The notes beneath the pieces were generated by a model, which saw only the letters and a list, made by a program, of their open reading frames with translations, did no database searches and had not been told where the DNA came from. Positions 35,918 through 44,603 of a stretch of DNA of 64,000 nucleotides are shown here, piece by piece. Origin of the DNA: Clostridia bacterium (GTDB lineage: Bacteria; Bacillota; Clostridia; Lachnospirales; Lachnospiraceae); NCBI GenBank assembly GCA_910575625.1, contig CAJTFD010000007.1, positions 62,001 through 126,000 of the forward strand, written 5' to 3'. A program made the position numbers and the translations under genes. Position 1 is the first letter of the stretch. Each line of letters starts with the position of its first letter.

Positions 35918-36982
35918 TTAACGTATGACTATATAAATGACCGCAAATATCAGATTGGGCATACAGCAGAACAGGGCTTTGCCCACCACCTTCCAGTTCC
36001 GGGCACAGACCCCGCACACGAACGCATAGAGGCCGACCATGAGCATGGACAGGATGATCCCCATGGAGGAGACCAGACAGGCGGCCAACAGCAGACAGAA
36101 GAGTATGGGCCAGCCACGGCTTTCCTGTACTTTTCGACCTTTCTGGCGTCTGCCCATCAGCCGCGCGCACATGAAGGCCACCGCAGGCAATAAGATCCCC
36201 GCCAGGACAGCCTTCCCCTGCCAGATGCGCAGCAGCAGGAACGTCCCCGCCGTGTAGACCGAATAATTTGAAAAGATCTGCACCACGCTGATAAAGATCA
36301 AAAACAGGGCCCGCTGTTTTCGGTCCGTACCAAAGAGCAGTTCCGCCCACAGTCCGTAGACCAGATACGCCAGCAAGATCATGAACACCGGAAAGACCGT
36401 GTAGACAAAATAGGGCACATCCACGCCCACCAGTTCTGTCAAGATCGCCTCATACACCGGGAACGGCGACAGCACATAGCGGCTGGGCAGATTTTTGTAA
36501 ATGCTCCCCGTGTAGGGGTTGTACTGGAAGATGGAATCCGTATAGACGGACGTGCTGGCCGTCGCCACATAAAAAGAATCGTCCGCATCGTGATGGACCA
36601 TCAGCGCCGCCACGGCCATCTGGACCGCGATCAGCAAGATCGCGGTGAAAAACAGGAACCTCTCTGAGATCTTTACCGTTTCCCGCCCCCTGAAGATCCC
36701 CACGATCTTTTCCCTCAGATTACGGAAATTCAAGACCAGCCCCACTGCCGCCCATAACAGCGCTATGATCCGGTAGATCCATATGACCACTGTCAGCGAT
36801 GCTTCCAGGAAGATCGCCGAGATGATCAGGATCTGCGCCACGGCAAATAAGCCTGCATAACCGCAGACCACCGCAAAACAGATGCTCTTTCCCTTATCCG
36901 TATTTTTTATCAACACCATCCCGGCCGCCGCGGGGACCGCAAGCAACCATAGGAGGGCATATATCCAATTTATCGGTTGCAT
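35918..36982 (-). CDS. Polytopic membrane protein, DUF6077-like
   Basis: 354 aa with about nine or ten transmembrane helices. An outer loop after helix four (HHDADDSFYVATASTSVYTDSIFQYNP) has an acidic DADDS cluster resembling the first loop of GT-C type glycosyltransferases. Such proteins often act on lipid-linked sugars, but the assignment is by resemblance only. It is the first gene of a two-gene unit with the 35.1-kb membrane protein. Confidence 0.6.
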   Translation of the reverse strand: MQPINWIYALLWLLAVPAAAGMVLIKNTDKGKSICFAVVCGYAGLFAVAQILIISAIFLEASLTVVIWIYRIIALLWAAVGLVLNFRNLREKIVGIFRGRETVKISERFLFFTAILLIAVQMAVAALMVHHDADDSFYVATASTSVYTDSIFQYNPYTGSIYKNLPSRYVLSPFPVYEAILTELVGVDVPYFVYTVFPVFMILLAYLVYGLWAELLFGTDRKQRALFLIFISVVQIFSNYSVYTAGTFLLLRIWQGKAVLAGILLPAVAFMCARLMGRRQKGRKVQESRGWPILFCLLLAACLVSSMGIILSMLMVGLYAFVCGVCARNWKVVGKALFCCMPNLIFAVIYIVIR

Positions 36983-37012
36983 ATCTATGATCCTAACGTT
37001 TATTTTTTGGTT

Positions 37013-37050
37013 CCGGGACTATGATACCATAACCTTGTCCCGGTATGCAA
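37013..37050 (-). promoter_or_regulatory. Promoter with overlapping inverted repeat
   Basis: On the minus strand TTGCAT (37050-37045), 18 nt, TATCAT (37026-37021) upstream of the DUF6077-like gene. CCGGGAC and GTCCCGG (37013-37043), an exact 7-bp dyad, span the spacer and -10, a layout expected of a repressor site. Confidence 0.45.
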
Positions 37051-37108
37051 GGACATGTTGCATCATATCTCCCCAAACCGCACTCCTCAGTCCCAAAACC
37101 ATCTGCTA

Positions 37109-37147
37109 AAAAGGAGGACCTGCCCATCGCTGGGTAAGTCCTCCCTC
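37109..37147 (-). terminator. Intrinsic terminator of hydCBA
   Basis: On the minus strand GAGGACTTACCC and GGGCAGGTCCTC pair with one mismatch around a 6-nt loop and are followed by CTTTTT, about 20 bp after the hydA stop. Confidence 0.85.
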
Positions 37148-37167
37148 TTTAATCTATATCATGTTTT

Positions 37168-38934
37168 TTATTTAGGGATACTGTTGATCTCTCTCTTCAC
37201 GTAGGTCGTATGGAGGATCTCATGAGCTTTATGGCTTCCTGGCTCACCGAAGAACTCGTCATAAACTTTCTTGATCTGCGGATTCTCGTGAGATTTCCGG
37301 ATCGGATTTGCTGCGTCGTAATCATAGAGGATCTTACCACGCAGAGCCCTCACATCATTAGCGTTCTTGAAGCTTGCCGGTACGTGCGGCTGTCCGCCGC
37401 CGTTTACACAGCCGCCTGGGCATCCCATGATCTCGATGAAGTGATAATCAGCTTCGCCGGCTTTCACTTTGTTGAGCAGAGTCCTTGCATTGCCAAGGCC
37501 GGATGCGATCGCTACTTTCACAGTCATGCCTGCTACATCATAGCTGGCTTCTTTGATGCCTTCAACACCCCTGACATCTGTAAAGTCAAGGTTCTTCAGT
37601 TCTTCGCCTGTCAGTTCTTCCACTGCAGTCCTGAGCGCAGCTTCCATAACACCGCCGGTGGCTCCGAAGATAACAGCAGCTCCTGTGCCTTCTCCTAACG
37701 GATCGTCAAATTCTTCAACTGGCAGATCTAAGAAACGCAGGCCCGCGCCTTTAATCATCCTCGCAAGTTCCCTTGTTGTGATGGAGATGTCCACATCTGC
37801 ACATCCAGCTGCATCCTGGTCGTCACGGCCGATCTCGAATTTCTTCGCTGTACAAGGCATTACGGATACGCTGACGATCTTTTTCGGGTCGATGCCCATC
37901 TTCTCTGCATAGTATGTCTTCAGCGTAGCGCCGAACATCTGCTGCGGAGATTTACAGCTTGACAGATTTTCTGTCATATCTGGGAAGTAATGCTCGCAGT
38001 ATTTGATCCAGCCTGGTGAACAGGATGTGATCAGCGGCAGTTTTCCGCCATTTTTCACTCTGTCGAGGAACTCATGCGCCTCTTCCATGATCGTCAAGTC
38101 AGCGGAGAAGTTGGTGTCAAATACTTTGTCAAAGCCAAGGCGGCGCAGAGCTGCAGCCATCTTGCCTTCTACTTTCGCTTCCACACTGGATCCTACAGGA
38201 AGGCCGAATTCCTCGCCCAAGCCTGCACGTACAGCCGGAGCTGTCTGTACAACAACGAATTTATCCGGATCTGCGATCGCATCCAGGACTTCTTTCGTAT
38301 TGTCTTTCTCATAGATCGCACCTACCGGACATGCTACGATACACTGTCCGCAGGATACACAGCTCGTATCCGCCAAGCCCATCTCAAATGCTGAGCTGAT
38401 GTGTGTCTGGAATCCACGTTCGTTGGCACCGATCACGCCGATGCCCTGTACTTTATCACAGACAGCTACGCAGCGGCGGCAGAGGATACATTTATTGTTG
38501 TCGCGGATCATATGCGGTGCGGACTCGTCCAGTTCGTACGCATTCTTCGTGCCGTCATACATGCTCTCGTCTTCAACGCCAAGATCTTTACACAGCTTCT
38601 GCAGCTCGCAGTTCTCGCTCCGTACGCAGGAGAGACATTTCCTCTCATGGTCAGACAGGATCAGCTCCAATGTCTTCTTCCTGGATTCTCTTACCAGAGG
38701 AGTATTGGTGAATACTTCCATACCAGGATTGATCGGATATACGCAGGCAGCCACAAGGCTCCTTGCGCCTTTTACTTCTACTACACAGATACGGCAGGCA
38801 CCGATCTCATTGATCTCTTTCAAAAAACAGAGTGTCGGGATATCGATACCAGCGCCCCTGGCAGCTTCAAGGATAGTAGAACCTGCTGGTGCAGATACTT
38901 CCATACCATTTATTTTAATTGTAATGTTTTCCAT
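37168..38934 (-). CDS. hydA: [FeFe]-hydrogenase catalytic subunit of the bifurcating complex
   Basis: 588 aa. An N-terminal 2Fe-2S ferredoxin domain (about 1-78), a His-containing 4Fe-4S site, two 4Fe-4S clusters (CILCRRCVAVC, CVSCGQCIVAC), and the H-cluster domain with L1 TSCSPGW, L2 MPCTAKK and L3 MGCPGGC. The ~60-residue C-terminal small-subunit segment is included. It reduces protons or oxidises H2 and works with HydB and HydC, coupling NADH and ferredoxin to H2 in acetogens. It is 18 bp after hydB and ends at a strong terminator. Confidence 0.96.
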   Translation of the reverse strand: MENITIKINGMEVSAPAGSTILEAARGAGIDIPTLCFLKEINEIGACRICVVEVKGARSLVAACVYPINPGMEVFTNTPLVRESRKKTLELILSDHERKCLSCVRSENCELQKLCKDLGVEDESMYDGTKNAYELDESAPHMIRDNNKCILCRRCVAVCDKVQGIGVIGANERGFQTHISSAFEMGLADTSCVSCGQCIVACPVGAIYEKDNTKEVLDAIADPDKFVVVQTAPAVRAGLGEEFGLPVGSSVEAKVEGKMAAALRRLGFDKVFDTNFSADLTIMEEAHEFLDRVKNGGKLPLITSCSPGWIKYCEHYFPDMTENLSSCKSPQQMFGATLKTYYAEKMGIDPKKIVSVSVMPCTAKKFEIGRDDQDAAGCADVDISITTRELARMIKGAGLRFLDLPVEEFDDPLGEGTGAAVIFGATGGVMEAALRTAVEELTGEELKNLDFTDVRGVEGIKEASYDVAGMTVKVAIASGLGNARTLLNKVKAGEADYHFIEIMGCPGGCVNGGGQPHVPASFKNANDVRALRGKILYDYDAANPIRKSHENPQIKKVYDEFFGEPGSHKAHEILHTTYVKREINSIPK

Positions 38935-38952
38935 AATCTGTACGATCCTCCC

Positions 38953-40833
38953 TTATTTCCTTATGATTGCGTCGAATTTACACTTAGACATACATACGCC
39001 GCACTTCAGACACTTATCAGGATCGATCTCATGTGGTTTCTTCTTCTCACCTGTGATCGCCTCTGCAGGACAGTTCTTCGCACACATCGTACATCCTTTA
39101 CATTTCTCAGGATCGATGCTGTATGTCAACAAGTTCTTACATACGCCCGCAGGACATTTCTTGTCAACGATATGGGCAACGTATTCATCCCTGAAGTTCT
39201 TGATCGTGGACAATACCGGGTTTGCCGCTGTCTGGCCGAGAGCACACAATGCGTTCTGTTTCATGTATGCAGCGAGTTCTTCGATCTTATCAAGATCTTC
39301 CATCGTTGCTTTGCCGTCAGAGATCTTGTTCAGGAGCTCTAACAGACGGGTCGTACCGATACGGCAAGGCGTACATTTACCACAGGATTCGTCTACTGTA
39401 AACTCAAGGAAGAATTTAGCGATATCGACCATACAGCTGTCTTCATCCATAACGATCAGACCACCGGAACCCATCATAGAGCCGATCGCGATCAGGTTAT
39501 CATAATCGATGGGGATATCGTAATTTTCTGCTGAGATACATCCGCCGGAAGGACCGCCGGTCTGTGCAGCTTTGAATTTCTTCCCATCCGGGATGCCGCC
39601 GCCGATCTCTTCTACGATCTCACGCAGTGTGGTACCCATTGGGATCTCTACAAGACCTACGTTGTTTACTTTACCGCCCAGAGCAAATACCTTGGTACCT
39701 TTGGATTTCTCTGTACCCATGGATGCGAACCAGTCTGCACCCTTTAAGATGATCTGCGGGATATTTGCATAAGTTTCTACGTTGTTCAGGATCGTCGGTC
39801 TTTCCCAGAGACCTTTTACAGCCGGGAATGGAGGACGCGGATGCGGCTCGCCCCTGTTGCCTTCGATGGATGTCAGGAGGGCTGTCTCCTCACCACATAC
39901 GAATGCACCGGCGCCCAGACGCAGGTCAACATCAAAGTTAAAGTCTGTACCAAAGATGTTCTTGCCCAGCAGGCCCTGTTCCCTTGCCTGTGCGATGGCG
40001 ATCTTCAGACGATCGACAGCGATCGGATACTCTGCACGTACATAGATATAACCCTGGTCAGCCCCGATCACATAACCGGCGATTGCCATAGCTTCCAGTA
40101 CAACGTGCGGATCGCCTTCCAAAACGGAACGGTCCATGAATGCACCTGGGTCACCTTCGTCGGCGTTACAGCATACATACTTCTGTCCGCCTGTGTTGCC
40201 CATCGCCAGCTGCCATTTGCGCCCTGTGGGGAATCCGCCGCCGCCGCGGCCTCTCAGACCACTGTCTAACAGACATTTTACAACGTCGTCCGGAGACATC
40301 TCCTTTAAGACTTTCGCCAATGCCTGGTATCCGTCGCGTGCTATGTACTCATCAATGTTCTCAGGATCGATCAGACCGCAGTTACGCAGCGCGACCCTGT
40401 TCTGTTTCTTATAGAAATTCGTCTCGTGCATGGACTGGAAGCCGTCTTCTGTGATCGTCTCATCATAAACACAGCGTGTAACGACACGTCCATTTGCCAG
40501 ATGCTCGGATACGATCTCCGGGATATCGTCGGCAGAGATCATGGAATAGAATGTGCCTTCCGGATAAACGATCATGATCGGTCCGAGAGCACAGAGGCCA
40601 TGGCATCCTGTCTGTACGACTTTGACATCTTTCGCTATATTATTCTTTTCGATCTCTTCATTTAATTTGCTTATGATCTGCTTGCTGCCAGAAGAGGTAC
40701 ATCCAGTACCGCCGCAGACCAATACATGATAACGGCATCCGTCTGTTGCAGCGTTTGCCTCACCCTCAAGCCTTAAGCTTATGAGACCCTTTACTTTATC
40801 TTGTACTGCATTCAATTCCTCAAGGGATTTCAT
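38953..40833 (-). CDS. hydB: NuoF-like flavin subunit of the bifurcating hydrogenase
   Basis: 626 aa. N-terminal thioredoxin-fold 2Fe-2S domain (CGGTGCTSSG ... TGCHGLCALGP), a central NADH/FMN domain with GRGGGGFPTGRKW, a SLBB region, the 4Fe-4S motif CGKCTPCRIG, and two C-terminal ferredoxin clusters (CKGCTMCAKNC, CLKCGVCMSKC). This is the flavin subunit where electrons from NAD and ferredoxin meet. Domain order matches HydB of acetogens and Thermotoga. Confidence 0.96.
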   Translation of the reverse strand: MKSLEELNAVQDKVKGLISLRLEGEANAATDGCRYHVLVCGGTGCTSSGSKQIISKLNEEIEKNNIAKDVKVVQTGCHGLCALGPIMIVYPEGTFYSMISADDIPEIVSEHLANGRVVTRCVYDETITEDGFQSMHETNFYKKQNRVALRNCGLIDPENIDEYIARDGYQALAKVLKEMSPDDVVKCLLDSGLRGRGGGGFPTGRKWQLAMGNTGGQKYVCCNADEGDPGAFMDRSVLEGDPHVVLEAMAIAGYVIGADQGYIYVRAEYPIAVDRLKIAIAQAREQGLLGKNIFGTDFNFDVDLRLGAGAFVCGEETALLTSIEGNRGEPHPRPPFPAVKGLWERPTILNNVETYANIPQIILKGADWFASMGTEKSKGTKVFALGGKVNNVGLVEIPMGTTLREIVEEIGGGIPDGKKFKAAQTGGPSGGCISAENYDIPIDYDNLIAIGSMMGSGGLIVMDEDSCMVDIAKFFLEFTVDESCGKCTPCRIGTTRLLELLNKISDGKATMEDLDKIEELAAYMKQNALCALGQTAANPVLSTIKNFRDEYVAHIVDKKCPAGVCKNLLTYSIDPEKCKGCTMCAKNCPAEAITGEKKKPHEIDPDKCLKCGVCMSKCKFDAIIRK

Positions 40834-40861
40834 ACTCTTTCCTCCTTATACAAATTCCGGT

Positions 40862-41359
40862 TTATGCATTGTATTTGTCTATGATTCCCTGAACATCGTC
40901 TGCTGTGAGACGGCCGTGGACATCATCGTTGACCATCATTACAGGCGCAAGGCCACAGGCACCAACACAACGGCAGGCTTCCAATGAGAATTTGCCATCC
41001 GGAGTACACTCTCCACCCTGGATCTGGAGTACTTCCTGTAATTTGTCGTAGATCTGGCCGGAACCTTTTACATAGCATGCGGTCCCCAGACAAACGGAGA
41101 TACGATATTTCCCTTTCGGCTGCAGCGCAAACTGTGCATAGAATGTCGCAACACCGTAGATCCGCTCCATTGGTATCTGTGTTTCATCGGATATGATCTT
41201 CTGCACTTCGATCGGCAGATATCCGTAAATATCCTGCGCTTGCTGCAAAATCGGCATCAAAGCGCCTTTTTCCCCTTTGTGCGCCCTGATCATCTCAAGC
41301 AGTTTTTCTTCCTGCTCTTTTGTTCCCTGGAATGGGACAGTCTTTTTTGCCATACTCAT
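40862..41359 (-). CDS. hydC: NuoE-like 2Fe-2S subunit of the bifurcating hydrogenase
   Basis: 165 aa. A helical N-terminal part, then a thioredoxin-like 2Fe-2S domain with the four Cys in CLGTACYVKG and CRCVGACGLAP, like NuoE. It is the first gene of hydCBA, 28 bp before hydB. Start is either 41359 or ATG 41353 six bases on. AGGAGG is 17-23 nt upstream, so a closer GAGG in AAAGAGG probably serves. The complex is cytoplasmic. Confidence 0.95.
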   Translation of the reverse strand: MSMAKKTVPFQGTKEQEEKLLEMIRAHKGEKGALMPILQQAQDIYGYLPIEVQKIISDETQIPMERIYGVATFYAQFALQPKGKYRISVCLGTACYVKGSGQIYDKLQEVLQIQGGECTPDGKFSLEACRCVGACGLAPVMMVNDDVHGRLTADDVQGIIDKYNA

Positions 41360-41417
41360 CCTCTTTTTATTACCTCCTGATTCAGTAGTTAAAACATGAA
41401 CGACTAATGTGAGTACT

Positions 41418-41446
41418 AATATAACATATTTTCCTCAAATTGTCTA
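41418..41446 (-). promoter_or_regulatory. Probable sigma-A promoter of hydCBA
   Basis: TAGACA (41446-41441), 17 nt, TATATT (41423-41418) on the minus strand, about 60 bp before hydC. It lies in the 322-bp divergent intergenic region, most of which is AT-rich without a gene. Confidence 0.6.
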
Positions 41447-41614
41447 GGCAAGATCAACAAAATTTTTCTAAAATTTTCGTAATATCTGTATTTTAATCAC
41501 ATATATTACATGTGCGATCTTTTAGCAACTTATGTGATTCTGACTAATTTTATCTAGTCTTTATCCCTATTCTGTTTATACGATCTTTTTGGCATACGCT
41601 GCAAAATACAAACA

Positions 41615-41644
41615 TTGACCTATCCCATTTATATGAAGTATAAT
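41615..41644 (+). promoter_or_regulatory. Probable sigma-A promoter of the sensory cassette
   Basis: TTGACC (41615-41620), 18 nt, TATAAT (41639-41644), then an AGGAGG ribosome site before the ATG at 41682. It faces away from the hydCBA promoter with about 170 bp between, room for shared regulation. Confidence 0.65.
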
Positions 41645-41681
41645 AAAGGAAAATTTCAATGGATATGATCAGGAGGGACAC

Positions 41682-42923
41682 ATGAGAAAAAAAATCTCTG
41701 CATTGCTGCCCGCAGTCCTCTGCACGATCCTGCTGGGCGGATGCGGCCATAGCGATCAAACAGGTGGGGAGGTCCTTTCAGAGGCGGCTCCCCCGAAAGT
41801 ACAGCTGACCGTCTGGGGAGCCGAGGAGGACCAGGATCTCCTAAAACAGATCGTCAGCGATTTTCAGAAAGAACATCAAGGAGAGGCGGATCTTCGCATC
41901 ACTTTGACGGCACAGAGCGAATCCGCCTGTAAAGATACCCTTCTGGGCGATCTGGAAGGCGGCGCCGACGTATTTACCTTTGCCGACGACCAGCTCTACG
42001 CCCTTGCGGCCGCAGGCGCTCTGGAGCCCGTGGACGGACCCGATAAGATCGCCGACCAGCATCTGCCCAAAGCTGTGGAGGCCGCCTCCATCGAAAATGA
42101 ACTCTATGCCTATCCCCTGACAGCGGACAATGGATACTTTCTTTATTATGATAAAGAATATTTTTCCGAAGAGGACGTCCGTACTCTGGACCAGATCTTA
42201 AAGACCGCTGCCGAAAACGGCAAACTCTTCACTATGGACTGGTCTTCTGCATGGTATGTACACTCCTTCTTTGGCGGCGCGGGGATGGAAGTGGGCTTAA
42301 ATACAGATGGGATCACCAATTTCTGCACCTGGAACCGGACAGACGGAGAGTTGCACGGCACAGACGTGGCGCAGGCCATGCTCGACATCGCCGCTGCACC
42401 GGGATTTGACGCCCGGACAGATGAAGGATTTATGGAGGGCGTCCGGGATGGTTCTGTGATCGCGGGGGTCAGCGGGATCTGGAATGACGTGCCCTTGCGA
42501 GAGATCTGGGGCGATGACTTGGGCGCCGCCAAACTGCCCACGTACACCTGCCGGGACCAGCAGATACAGATGTCCTCTTTTTCCGGCTGTAAGCTGATCG
42601 GGGTCAATGCCTATTCCGAACACCGCGACTGGGCTGCAAAGCTGGCAGAATGGATCACCGGCGAGTCTGCGCAGAAGCTCCGTTTCGAACTGCGCGGGCA
42701 AAGCCCTTCCAATACCAGTGCTTCCGCGTCCCCGGAAGTCCAGGATTCCCCGGCGATCACCGCTCTGCTGGAACAGTCAGAGTTTTCCCAGATCCAGCGG
42801 GTCGGAGGGAAACTCTGGGAGCCTGTGACGGTGTTCGGTGAAAGTATGGCCGCAGGAAACCCCGCCGGCGCAGCGCTGCAGGATCAACTGGACCAGATGG
42901 TCGAAGGCATCACAGCGAGATAG
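41682..42923 (+). CDS. Solute-binding lipoprotein (family 1, MalE-like) with no transporter
   Basis: 413 aa. Lipoprotein signal with lipobox LLGGC (Cys at about 21), then a family 1 extracellular solute-binding fold: VQLTVWGAEEDQDLLKQIV, DVFTFADDQLYALAAAGALEPV and YPLTADNGYFLYYDK. This type binds sugars or oligosaccharides. No permease or ATPase follows. The next gene, 15 bp on, is a chemotaxis-type receptor, so this protein probably presents a ligand to it, as binding proteins do for some chemoreceptors. Anchored to the outer face of the membrane. Confidence 0.88.
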   Translation: MRKKISALLPAVLCTILLGGCGHSDQTGGEVLSEAAPPKVQLTVWGAEEDQDLLKQIVSDFQKEHQGEADLRITLTAQSESACKDTLLGDLEGGADVFTFADDQLYALAAAGALEPVDGPDKIADQHLPKAVEAASIENELYAYPLTADNGYFLYYDKEYFSEEDVRTLDQILKTAAENGKLFTMDWSSAWYVHSFFGGAGMEVGLNTDGITNFCTWNRTDGELHGTDVAQAMLDIAAAPGFDARTDEGFMEGVRDGSVIAGVSGIWNDVPLREIWGDDLGAAKLPTYTCRDQQIQMSSFSGCKLIGVNAYSEHRDWAAKLAEWITGESAQKLRFELRGQSPSNTSASASPEVQDSPAITALLEQSEFSQIQRVGGKLWEPVTVFGESMAAGNPAGAALQDQLDQMVEGITAR

Positions 42924-42938
42924 GAGGATCTACATATC

Positions 42939-44519
42939 ATGAAGAACAAACTCAACATCCAGCAGCGCCTGATCTTGCCCATCGCCCTGCTGGGGATCGT
43001 GGCGCTGATCTCAAATATCCTGGCAGTGGCCAGTATCCGCAATGTCCATACAAATGCCGCCGTGATCGCCGACGATTACATGACCGGCGAAAACATACTG
43101 GCAGAGATCCGCCGTTCAGTCATAGAGATCCACAAAATGGCCCTGTCCCACATCGTGGCAACGGATCACATCACCATGATCGATCTGGCCTCACAGATAA
43201 AGGAAAAAGAAGCGGAACTGGATACGACCCTCCAGGAATACGAAAGCTACGCGTCCAAAGGAGATATTTACCAGGAACTGTTGGGCGATTACGATGCATT
43301 CAAGCACTCTCTGGTCAATCTTCTGTGCGCCAGCGCGGACAGCAAGACGCAGGAAGCCTATGCCCTGGCCAACGGAGATGTATCTTCCTATGGGAACGCC
43401 ATCGAAAAGAACGCCGACGCGCTGTATGCCGAGATCCGCGCGCAGACCGCCGAGGCCCGTCAGAAACTCATGGCCGTCTACATCACTTCCCTGGTGATCA
43501 GCGTACTGTCCATCCTGATCGGCATCCTCTTGCTCCTGGCTGCCATCCGTATGATCATGGACTATGTGGTCAGACCGATCCAGGGCGCGATCTTGACCCT
43601 GCAGAACAGCTCGGAGCGCATCCACAACGTGACCGGTGAAGTCCTGGCCCATACCAGGCACTCCAACAAGAGCACAAAAGACCTCTCCTTCCTGGCGGAA
43701 AACTTATCCGCCGCTGTCCAGGAAGTGGCCGGAAGCAGCTCCGTGATCAACAGCCATGTGACAGAGATCCGGCAGGATGTCCATGAGATCGCAGAAGAAT
43801 GCGGCACGATCACCGGATATTCCGCCTCCATGCGGGAGCGGGCCGATGGACTGGAGCATTCCGCCCTGACAAACACCAAAAGGATCCGTGAAAAAGTCGC
43901 AGACATCCTGGCCGTGTTAAATGAAGCCATCCAACAGAGCCGGAGCGTGGATCAGATCAACCTGCTCACAAAGGATATCCTGAAACTCACATCCTCCACC
44001 GCACTGATCGCCCTCAATGCGACCGTCGAAGCCGCACGGGCCGGAAAAGCCGGCGAGGGATTTGCCGTCGTTGCGGACGAGATCCGCGAGCTTTCCGGTT
44101 CCTGCCAGGAAACAGCCAGTCATATCCAGGAGATCAATAAAGTCGTGACCAGTGCCGTACACGCACTCTCCAGCCACGCCCAGGATCTGGTGGATTATCT
44201 GAATGGATCCATACTGACCGAATTTCAGGAATTTGTGGACTGCGGCAAACAGTACAAAGACGACGCCGTCTACATCCAGCAGGCCATGGACAAATTCAAC
44301 AGCCGGACAGACCGCCTGAAGGATTCCATCGTTGAGATCGCCGGCTCCATCGACAGCATCACCAAGACCATTGAAGAGAGCGCTTCAGGCATCACCGGTG
44401 TAGCCGCCAGTACCAGAGACCTTGCCGGAGATATGTCAGACATCACCGGCCGCATGGACGTCAATCAGGAGATCGTCAAAGAACTGCAGGAACAGACAGA
44501 AATATTCGCCAATTTATAA
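42939..44519 (+). CDS. Methyl-accepting chemotaxis-type receptor
   Basis: 526 aa. TM1 at about 10-32, an extracytoplasmic helical domain (33-180, resembling a four-helix bundle), TM2 about 184-208, then a cytoplasmic coiled-coil with the conserved MCP tip: LTSSTALIALNATVEAARAGKAGEGFAVVADEIREL. The tip differs from the usual form (TLLALN, AAIEAA) and there is no clear C-terminal CheR pentapeptide. It sits between the binding lipoprotein and the sensory hydrogenase, suggesting it receives the binding-protein signal and may not act on the flagellar motor. No che genes are in the window. Confidence 0.88.
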   Translation: MKNKLNIQQRLILPIALLGIVALISNILAVASIRNVHTNAAVIADDYMTGENILAEIRRSVIEIHKMALSHIVATDHITMIDLASQIKEKEAELDTTLQEYESYASKGDIYQELLGDYDAFKHSLVNLLCASADSKTQEAYALANGDVSSYGNAIEKNADALYAEIRAQTAEARQKLMAVYITSLVISVLSILIGILLLLAAIRMIMDYVVRPIQGAILTLQNSSERIHNVTGEVLAHTRHSNKSTKDLSFLAENLSAAVQEVAGSSSVINSHVTEIRQDVHEIAEECGTITGYSASMRERADGLEHSALTNTKRIREKVADILAVLNEAIQQSRSVDQINLLTKDILKLTSSTALIALNATVEAARAGKAGEGFAVVADEIRELSGSCQETASHIQEINKVVTSAVHALSSHAQDLVDYLNGSILTEFQEFVDCGKQYKDDAVYIQQAMDKFNSRTDRLKDSIVEIAGSIDSITKTIEESASGITGVAASTRDLAGDMSDITGRMDVNQEIVKELQEQTEIFANL

Positions 44520-44603
44520 CACCATTGCATTTGCTTCAGAACAATGCTACACTAAAGTATGACTACAAATCATATCATCAATCCTAAACGAGGTGCATGC
44601 ATA

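Noticed and set aside
38399..39505. Plus-strand 368-aa and 313-aa frames opposite hydA/hydB
   Set aside because: Shadow frames of highly conserved hydrogenase genes, without start signals.
41682..42923. Ordinary sugar ABC transporter binding protein
   Set aside because: No permease or ATPase gene is adjacent, and the gene is tied closely to an MCP-type receptor, so a pure transport role is not supported.
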